In this document: piece after piece, positions 58,395 through 64,000 of the stretch
Layout of the letters: each line of letters begins with the position of its first letter
Numbering within the stretch: position 1 is the first letter of the stretch
Source: Variovorax ginsengisoli
GTDB lineage: Bacteria > Pseudomonadota > Gammaproteobacteria > Burkholderiales > Burkholderiaceae_C
Assembly (NCBI RefSeq): GCF_030811835.1
Contig: NZ_JAUSRO010000002.1
Location: 62,001-126,000 of the forward strand
Reading direction: 5' to 3'
Length of the DNA: 64,000 bases
Program-made: the position numbers and the translations under genes
The notes under the pieces: model-generated
The model's database searches: none
What the model saw: only the letters and a program-made list of their open reading frames with translations
Told to the model about the DNA's origin: nothing

Positions 58395-59810
58395 ATGAAC
58401 ACCCACAGAAGAAACTTCCTCGGCGGCGCAGGCGCCCTCACCGGCGCGCTGGCCGCGGCCTCGGTCAGCAAGGTGGCCTTGGCCGCGCTGCCCGAACCCG
58501 TGCTGCAGACCTCGCCCGACACGATGGCGCCGCTCGCGCCCGCCACCGGTCGTCCCTACAACCCCGTCGTCACGCTCAATGGCTGGACGCTGCCCTGGCG
58601 CATGAACCAGGGCGTCAAGGAATTCCACCTGGTTGCCGAGCCGGTCGTGCGCGAGATGGCGCCGGGCTTCAAGGCTCACCTGTGGGGCTACAACGGCCAG
58701 TCGCCTGGCCCGACCATCGAGGTGGTGGAGGGCGACCGCGTGCGCATCTTCGTGACCAACCGGTTGCCCGAGCACACCAGCGTGCACTGGCACGGCCAGC
58801 GCCTGCCCAACGGCATGGACGGCGTCACCGGCCTCACGCAGCCGGGCATCGCGCCAGGCAAGACCTTTGTCTACGAATTCGTCGCCCGGCGCCCGGGCAC
58901 CTTCATGTACCACCCCCATGCCGACGAGATGACGCAGATGGCCATGGGGATGATGGGCTTCTGGGTCACGCACCCGAAGGCGCGCCATCCGCTGATCGCC
59001 GAGGTGGACCGCGACTTCGTGTTCCTGCTCAACGCCTACGACATCGAGCCCGGCAGCGCCACGCCCAAGACGATGACCATGCTCGACTTCAACCTGTGGT
59101 CGTGGAACAGCCGCATCTTCCCGGGCATCGATTCGCTCAACGTGCGGCTGCATGACAGGGTGCGCATCCGCGTGGGCAACCTGACCATGACCAACCACCC
59201 GATCCACCTGCACGGCCACGAGTTCGAGGTGACCGGCACCGACGGCGGGCCGGTGCCGCGCGGCGCGCGCTGGCCCGAGGTCACGACCGACGTGGCGGTG
59301 GGCCAGATGCGCCAGCTCGAGTTCGTGGCCGACGAGGAGGGCGACTGGGCCGTGCATTGCCACAAGAGCCACCACACGATGAATGCGATGGGCCACGACG
59401 TCCCGACGCTCATCGGCGTGGACCACAAGGACCTGGCCCGCAAGATCACGAACCTGGTGCCCGACTACATGGTCATGGGCGAACGCGGCATGGCCGACAT
59501 GGCCGAGATGCAGATGCCCATTCCCGACAACACCGCGCCGATGATGGGCGGCCGGGGGCCGTTCGGGTCGGTCGAGATGGGCGGCATGTTCAGCGTGCTC
59601 AAGGTACGCCGCGACCAGAAGCCGGGCGATTACGCGAACCCCGGTTGGTTCAAGCACCCGCCGGGCACGGTCGCCCGCGAATTCGATGGCGCGCTGGCGG
59701 CACCGGCGCGCACGCGCGACGCGGGCTCGGCGGCCATGCCCGCGCAGCACACGCCGACCAGGAACATCGAAGTGCAAGTCCGCAAGCCCGGCACGCACAC
59801 CGGACATTGA
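58395..59810 (+). CDS. Periplasmic multicopper oxidase
   Basis: The 471-residue enzyme has a Tat signal (RRNFLGGAG, Arg5-Arg6) and three cupredoxin domains. Copper motifs are SVHWHGQRLPNGMDG, TFMYHPHADEMTQM, HPIHLHGHEFEVTG and VHCHKSHHTMNAMGHD (the type 1 and type 3 ligands, with Met as axial ligand). MGHD and the Met-rich tail MADMAEMQMPI suggest Cu(I) oxidation, as in copper-detoxifying CueO/CopA-like enzymes. It fits between the TolC gene and two small copper-binding proteins. Confidence 0.9.
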   Translation: MNTHRRNFLGGAGALTGALAAASVSKVALAALPEPVLQTSPDTMAPLAPATGRPYNPVVTLNGWTLPWRMNQGVKEFHLVAEPVVREMAPGFKAHLWGYNGQSPGPTIEVVEGDRVRIFVTNRLPEHTSVHWHGQRLPNGMDGVTGLTQPGIAPGKTFVYEFVARRPGTFMYHPHADEMTQMAMGMMGFWVTHPKARHPLIAEVDRDFVFLLNAYDIEPGSATPKTMTMLDFNLWSWNSRIFPGIDSLNVRLHDRVRIRVGNLTMTNHPIHLHGHEFEVTGTDGGPVPRGARWPEVTTDVAVGQMRQLEFVADEEGDWAVHCHKSHHTMNAMGHDVPTLIGVDHKDLARKITNLVPDYMVMGERGMADMAEMQMPIPDNTAPMMGGRGPFGSVEMGGMFSVLKVRRDQKPGDYANPGWFKHPPGTVAREFDGALAAPARTRDAGSAAMPAQHTPTRNIEVQVRKPGTHTGH

Positions 59811-59864
59811 CGCCACCCCGTGCGCTCTGACTTTTTTCAATCACCCCCAAGCTCGAGGAAACCC

Positions 59865-60086
59865 ATGAAAACGCTTCATTCCACTCTGTTCATCGCCGCC
59901 GTTCTGGCCTGCGCCAGTACCTTCGCCTCCAGCCAGCACGCAGGCGGCCACGACCATGCCGATGCGACCGAGGACCCGAACATGGTCACGCTCGCTGCCG
60001 GCAAGGTCGACTTCGCCTGCCTGCAGCCCGGTCACTACGACGCGGGCATGAAGGGCGTCGTCAGCGTGGCAAAGGCTTCGAAATGA
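59865..60086 (+). pseudogene. Cupredoxin-like copper protein with its core deleted in frame
   Basis: A 73-residue ORF with a good ribosome-binding site (GAGGAA) and signal peptide (LFIAAVLACASTFASS). It reads HAGGHDHADATEDPNM, then VTLAAGKVDFACLQPGHYDA up to GMKG, keeping the C-terminal copper ligands of a cupredoxin (Cys52, His57, Met62). Full cupredoxins of this type, as I remember them, have about 80-90 more residues between the His-rich start and this end, including the first His ligand. Here those are missing with the frame kept. So the gene is likely a deleted relic, or a minimal secreted Cu-binding peptide. Its stop overlaps the next start. Confidence 0.6.
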
Positions 60087-60430
60087 GCACGGCCCGTCCA
60101 ACCGGCGCACGGGGAGTGCGCATGTCGGTGCGGGGCCGCAGGGCCGTTCTGGCTGTGCTGGCGACGCTCGCCGTCAGCCATGCCGCTCTGGCGCAGACCG
60201 ACGCGGCGGACCTCTCCGAAGGCGAGATCCGCAAGGTCGACAAGGAAAACAGGAAGCTCACGATCAAGCACGGCCCGCTGAAGAACCTCGACATGCCCGG
60301 CATGACCATGATCTTCACGGTCCAGGACGAGGCCGTTCTCGACACGCTGCAGCCCGGCGACCGCGTCCGCTTCCAAGCCGAGAAGGCCGACGGCAAGTTC
60401 ACTGTGACCCGCATCGAAGCGGCGCGCTGA
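60083..60430 (+). CDS. CusF-type periplasmic copper-binding protein
   Basis: A 115-residue protein with a signal sequence (about 16-37, SHAALAQT cut site) and a CusF-like OB domain: GEIRKVDKENRKLTIKHGPL, then NLDMPGMTMIFTV, in which His and the M-x-M (MTM) ligands bind Cu(I)/Ag(I). The Trp ligand of CusF is not seen (Met or Asp at that place). It overlaps the cupredoxin relic by 4 bases and is the last gene of the copper set, convergent with iorB. Confidence 0.85.
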   Translation: MSTARPTGARGVRMSVRGRRAVLAVLATLAVSHAALAQTDAADLSEGEIRKVDKENRKLTIKHGPLKNLDMPGMTMIFTVQDEAVLDTLQPGDRVRFQAEKADGKFTVTRIEAAR

Positions 60431-60450
60431 CCCGGTCGCGTGGCAGAGGC

Positions 60451-62739
60451 TCAGCGCTTGAGTGCCTGGAGCACGTGTGCCGGTCGGATCGGCAGGTCGC
60501 GCACGCGGGCGCCCACGGCGTTGAAGATCGCATTGCCGATGGCCGGGCCGACCACGGTCGTGGCCGGCTCGCCGAGGCCGACTGGCATCTGCGTGCTCTG
60601 GATGAATTCGATGTCCATCTCCGGCACGTCACCCATGCGCAGCGGCGTGTAGGTGTTGAGGTTGCTGTCGGCCACCGCGCCGTTGACGAAGCGGGTGCCT
60701 TCGTGCAGCGCCATGCTGGCGCCCCACAGCGCGCCGCCTTCGGTCTGAGCGAGCGCGCCGTCGGGGTGCACCAGCGTGCCCGCGTCGACCACGACCGTGA
60801 GCTTCTCCAGCTTGACGAAGCCCGTTGTGCGGTCGACATGCACACGTGCCACGCAGGCGACCCAGGTCGGCATGTCGCGTTCCTGGCCGAAGGTGGTCGC
60901 GATGCCCAGGCCGGTGTCGGCGGGCAGCTTGCTGCCCCAGCCGGCTTTCTCGGCCGCACGCTTGACCACCGCGGCCTGTCGCAGCGCGCCACCCAGTGTC
61001 GACGGCGTGCTGCCCGCGTTGCGGCCTGCGCCGTCGAGCAGCTTCAGACGGAAGGCGACCGGGTCGATCTGGCGCGCGTGCGCCGCTTCGTCGATGAACG
61101 ACTCAACGGCCCAGTTCGTCCAGCCCGGCCCCACCGAACGCAGCCAGCCCGGACGGAAGGCCCGGTTGGCCAGGCTGTTCGACAGCGCGCGCACCCGTTG
61201 CGCACCCACGCTGTACCAATGGTCCGCGCCGGAGATGGCAAACGGATCGTAGGGCACGCCGTTCTTGCCCTTGGGCATGAACGCGGGCACCATGACCTCG
61301 GTCGGCCAGCCCGCCGATGCGGCGTGCTCCATGGCGACCACCTTGTTATCGGAGTCGAAGGCCATGCGGACCTTCTGGATCGAAGGCGAGCGGAACGAGT
61401 CGAAGTGCGCGTCGTCCGGGCGTGTGAACACGACCTTGACCGGCTTGCCCAGCGCCTTGGCCGCAAGTGCGGCGGGCACGGCATAGTCGCCGTTGAGCCG
61501 GCGCCCGAAGCCTCCGCCGAGCAGGTACGTCCACATGACGATCTTCTTCGCGTCCACGCCCAGCGCCTTGGCGAGCGTCGGGAGGATCAGCGACTGCCAC
61601 TGGTTGCCCGTGTGGATCTGCCAGATGCCGTCCTTCTCGAAGGCGAGCGCATTCACCGGCTCGAGCTGGAAGTGCAGCACGCTCGACGTCGTGTAGGTGG
61701 CCTCGACGACGTTCGCGGCGGCCTTGAACCTGTCCTCGGCGCCGGCGTCGTCGACCACCAGCGAGCCCGGTTCGCTCGCGTCGATCTGCTTGCGGCCGAA
61801 GGCCAGGATGTCCTCTTCCGACACCTTGGCCGTGTCATCGGATTCCCACTGCACGCTGACCAGCGATGCGGCGCGGAACGCGTTGTAGGTGCTGTCGGCC
61901 AGCACCAGCACCCAGCCGGGTACGGTGTTGCTCGGATCCTGCAGCACCAGATGGCCCTGGTAGCCCGGCGCGCCCTTGGCCTTGCTGTCGTCGACCGAGA
62001 TCACCTTCGAGCCGTTGCGCGTCGGCGGGATCTTCGGTGCAGCGTAGACCATGCCCTCGACCTTGGCGTCGATGCCGTAGATGGCCTGGCCATCGGTCTT
62101 GGCGGGAATGTCGAGGGCCTGCGTCGGCAGGCCGATCTGGCGGCGGTCGACCGGCTTCTTGACCGGGATCTTCTTGAGCTCGTCGGCCGTGAAGCTCGCG
62201 CTGAAACCACCCTGCTTGACGATGTCGCCGTAGCTCGCCGAACGCGCGCCGGCATGGATGCGGCCGCTGCGCGCCTCGCACTGGGCCACGTCGGCGCCCA
62301 GCATCTTCGCGCCCGCGGCCAGCAGCACCTGGCGGCCGGCCGCAGCGGCTTGGCTCAGGGGCTCGAAGCTCTGCCACACCGACCAGCTGCCGCCGGTGAC
62401 CATCAGCCCCCACTTCGGATCGCTGTTCACATGGTTGATGCGCACCTGGCCCCAGTCGGCCTCCAGTTCGTCGGAGACGATGCGTGCGAGCGCCGTGCCC
62501 ACGTGCTGACCCATCTCGGCACGGATGATGTTGACGGTGACGATGCCTTGCGGATCGATGCCGTACCAGATGCTGGGCTCGAAATTGCCACTCTGTGCGG
62601 CCTCGGCCGGGTTGTCGACGCTCATCGCATTGCGCGCGAAGGCCAGCACGAGGCCGGTCGATGCGGACGCGACAAGGAAGCCGCGCCGGGAGAGCACGGA
62701 CGTGGCGGCGGCGCCGGCGCGGTTCAGGCGATCAAACAT
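60451..62739 (-). CDS. iorB: Molybdopterin-binding subunit of an isoquinoline 1-oxidoreductase/aldehyde dehydrogenase-type hydroxylase
   Basis: A 762-residue large subunit with a Tat signal (SRRGFL, Arg18-Arg19), indicating a folded periplasmic enzyme. GGGFGRRLNGDYAVP is the molybdopterin contact, VFTRPDDAHFDSFRS follows, and GVGEPATTV-type motif (here VGLGEPATTVVGP) is the pterin loop with Glu as catalytic base. It overlaps the small subunit by 8 bases. The likely reaction is oxidation of an aldehyde or N-heterocycle, passing electrons to the FeS subunit and then cytochrome c. Substrate unknown. Confidence 0.88.
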   Translation of the reverse strand: MFDRLNRAGAAATSVLSRRGFLVASASTGLVLAFARNAMSVDNPAEAAQSGNFEPSIWYGIDPQGIVTVNIIRAEMGQHVGTALARIVSDELEADWGQVRINHVNSDPKWGLMVTGGSWSVWQSFEPLSQAAAAGRQVLLAAGAKMLGADVAQCEARSGRIHAGARSASYGDIVKQGGFSASFTADELKKIPVKKPVDRRQIGLPTQALDIPAKTDGQAIYGIDAKVEGMVYAAPKIPPTRNGSKVISVDDSKAKGAPGYQGHLVLQDPSNTVPGWVLVLADSTYNAFRAASLVSVQWESDDTAKVSEEDILAFGRKQIDASEPGSLVVDDAGAEDRFKAAANVVEATYTTSSVLHFQLEPVNALAFEKDGIWQIHTGNQWQSLILPTLAKALGVDAKKIVMWTYLLGGGFGRRLNGDYAVPAALAAKALGKPVKVVFTRPDDAHFDSFRSPSIQKVRMAFDSDNKVVAMEHAASAGWPTEVMVPAFMPKGKNGVPYDPFAISGADHWYSVGAQRVRALSNSLANRAFRPGWLRSVGPGWTNWAVESFIDEAAHARQIDPVAFRLKLLDGAGRNAGSTPSTLGGALRQAAVVKRAAEKAGWGSKLPADTGLGIATTFGQERDMPTWVACVARVHVDRTTGFVKLEKLTVVVDAGTLVHPDGALAQTEGGALWGASMALHEGTRFVNGAVADSNLNTYTPLRMGDVPEMDIEFIQSTQMPVGLGEPATTVVGPAIGNAIFNAVGARVRDLPIRPAHVLQALKR

Positions 62740-63229
62740 GTTTGCCTGCCTCCGGCTGGGGTGCCGTGGTGCCCGCCATTTCGGCGGCGGCGATCTTGAT
62801 GGCCTTGCGAATGCGGACATACGCCATGCACCGGCACAGGCTGCCCTGCATGACGCCGTCGATGTCTGCGTCGCTCGGCTGCGCAATGTCCTTGAGCATC
62901 GCTGCGGCCTGCATGATCTGTCCCGACTGGCAGTAGCCGCACTGCGGCACCTGGCATTCGACCCAGGCCTTCTGCAGCGGATGCGGCTGCGCGGCCGGCG
63001 CGAGCCCTTCGATGGTGGTGATCGATGCACCCGCGACCAGGCTGACCGGCGTGATGCACGAGCGGGTGGCGCGCCCGGCGATGTGTACCGTGCACGCGCC
63101 GCACATGCCAATGCCGCAGCCGAACTTGGTGCCGGTCAGATTGGCGTGCTCGCGGATGACCCAGAGCAGCGGGGTGTCGTCGGCCACGTCGGCCGACATG
63201 GGTTTGCCGTTGAGTTCGAAATTGATCAT
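62732..63229 (-). CDS. iorA: [2Fe-2S] small subunit of the molybdenum hydroxylase
   Basis: A 165-residue protein with a plant-ferredoxin-type cluster (CGIGMCGACTVHIAG then TRSC) and a second all-alpha cluster domain (CGYCQSGQIM then LCRCMAY). It transfers electrons from the pterin to cytochrome c. No own signal peptide is present, so it would travel with the Tat-exported large subunit. Four bases separate it from the cytochrome gene. Confidence 0.93.
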   Translation of the reverse strand: MINFELNGKPMSADVADDTPLLWVIREHANLTGTKFGCGIGMCGACTVHIAGRATRSCITPVSLVAGASITTIEGLAPAAQPHPLQKAWVECQVPQCGYCQSGQIMQAAAMLKDIAQPSDADIDGVMQGSLCRCMAYVRIRKAIKIAAAEMAGTTAPQPEAGKHV

Positions 63230-63233
63230 GGTT

Positions 63234-64000
63234 CTAGTTCTTCTTGGCGTCGTCGCGCTGCTTGGCCACCAGTTGCGCCACGCCCTGCCAGGGCGGAAGG
63301 TCGGTGCGCGTCTTGCGCAGATAGGTCACCAGGGCAGCGATGTCGTCGTTGGTCAGTGCCGTGCCGAAGGCCGGCATCATGGCCTCGGGCAGGCCTTCCT
63401 TGAGGCTCACGCCGTGCAGGATGACGTTGACGAGATTGGTCGGGTCGGCCGCACTCAGCGAACTCTTGAGACCCAGCTCGGGCCGCGCCGCCTGGGGCCC
63501 GGACAGCGCGTTGTAGTGGCAGGCCGCGCAGGCCGCCGCATAGACGTTGGCACCGCGTTCGACCGTCTGGCTGGCATCGAAGCGCGACCGGGCCAGCGCG
63601 CCGGCGACGACTTGCGCCACGTCGACGTTCCTGCTCGCCGAGCCGTTCATGCTGGCGAAATAGTGGGCGACGGCATGCACGTCGCTGTCATCCACCAAGG
63701 CCATGCCCTGGTACACGACATGCGACATCGGACCTGCGGCGACCCCGTGGTAGGCGGTACCGCCCTTGCGCAGGTAACTGTAGAGTTCGTCGGCGTTCCA
63801 CGGCACGGGCGAGTTGTTCGACGCATTCAGCGCCGGGGCGAACCAGCCGTCGACCACCGCGCCCGCATAGCGTGCATCGCCCGTCTTCTCGGCGCCCAGC
63901 GCATTGCGCGGCGTGTGGCAGGAGGCGCAATGCGCGAGGCCTTCGGCCAGGTAGGCGCCGCGATTCCATTCGGCGGTCTGGGTGGTGACCGGCTCGTAGC
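63234..64000 (-). CDS. Multiheme cytochrome c, 5' end cut by window edge
   Basis: The frame is open to the right edge and gives 255 visible codons. Two c-type heme sites are visible: CASCH near the edge (codons at 63919-63933 in genomic order) and CAACH in the part after it, each with a downstream Met axial candidate (MSHVV, MMPAFGTAL). The IorAB-linked cytochromes usually have three hemes, so a first heme and the signal peptide probably lie outside. It is the electron acceptor of the hydroxylase operon. Internal GTG at 63857 is not the start. Confidence 0.85.
   Translation of the reverse strand, partial: YEPVTTQTAEWNRGAYLAEGLAHCASCHTPRNALGAEKTGDARYAGAVVDGWFAPALNASNNSPVPWNADELYSYLRKGGTAYHGVAAGPMSHVVYQGMALVDDSDVHAVAHYFASMNGSASRNVDVAQVVAGALARSRFDASQTVERGANVYAAACAACHYNALSGPQAARPELGLKSSLSAADPTNLVNVILHGVSLKEGLPEAMMPAFGTALTNDDIAALVTYLRKTRTDLPPWQGVAQLVAKQRDDAKKN

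Overview
The window is 64 kb of GC-rich (roughly two thirds G+C), densely coded chromosomal DNA. Gene content and protein character point to a betaproteobacterium of the Comamonadaceae, most like Variovorax or a close relative. The signs are a Bug-type tricarboxylate-transporter binding protein, an SAH riboswitch before ahcY, rplM-rpsI followed by erpA, a fructose PTS with a fused IIA-HPr-EI protein, and the leucine-degradation genes liuD/liuE. I see no tRNA, rRNA, CRISPR array, transposase or prophage gene. Most of the window is core chromosome with a few accessory cassettes. The species call is inference from content only.

Layout. 1-4.4 kb: end of a methylcrotonyl-CoA carboxylase alpha gene and an HMG-CoA lyase gene (leucine catabolism), with a hydroxyacid reductase and a gene relic between them. 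4.4-11.2 kb: fruBKA on the minus strand, divergent from a LacI-type fruR, with a clear operator and promoter. 11.3-14.6 kb: a YbaK deacylase, a DUF1289 protein and a thioredoxin-fold isomerase in overlapping frames, then an MHS-type transporter. 15-20.8 kb: one 1902-codon double-length UvrA. 21-23.8 kb: a Bug solute-binding protein, then a TetR/MFS divergent pair around a perfect operator. 23.9-29.4 kb: prfC followed by three gtr-like membrane glycosylation genes, the last a GtrA-phosphatase fusion. 29.6-33.5 kb: SAH riboswitch, ahcY, tlyA, metF and rlpA, a methyl-cycle operon. 33.5-36 kb: rlmJ, rplM-rpsI and erpA. 36-45 kb: a DHA2 efflux pump, anmK with an M23 peptidase, tyrS, an OmpA/FecR pair, a cation-efflux protein, dtd and an amidohydrolase. 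45-55 kb: ybeY-phoH, then ruvA and ruvB, which are about 7 kb apart. 55-60.4 kb: a metallophosphoesterase and a copper-handling cluster. 60.4-64 kb: a periplasmic molybdenum hydroxylase (IorB/IorA type) with its cytochrome c, cut by the window edge.

The most interesting part is the six-gene minus-strand cassette at 47982-53817, between ruvA and ruvB. It holds a CDP-alcohol phosphotransferase, an alpha/beta-hydrolase-methyltransferase fusion, a PAP2-dual-specificity-phosphatase fusion, a small membrane protein, a PlsC acyltransferase and a CdsA-like cytidylyltransferase. It is an expanded version of the poorly understood ynbABCD set of Escherichia coli and looks like a self-contained route to an unidentified phospholipid. 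Other points worth a look are the tandem UvrA, a cupredoxin that seems to have lost its core in frame, the GtrA-HAD fusion, a DUF4349 gene relic read in frame into ghrA, and several probable leaderless promoters.
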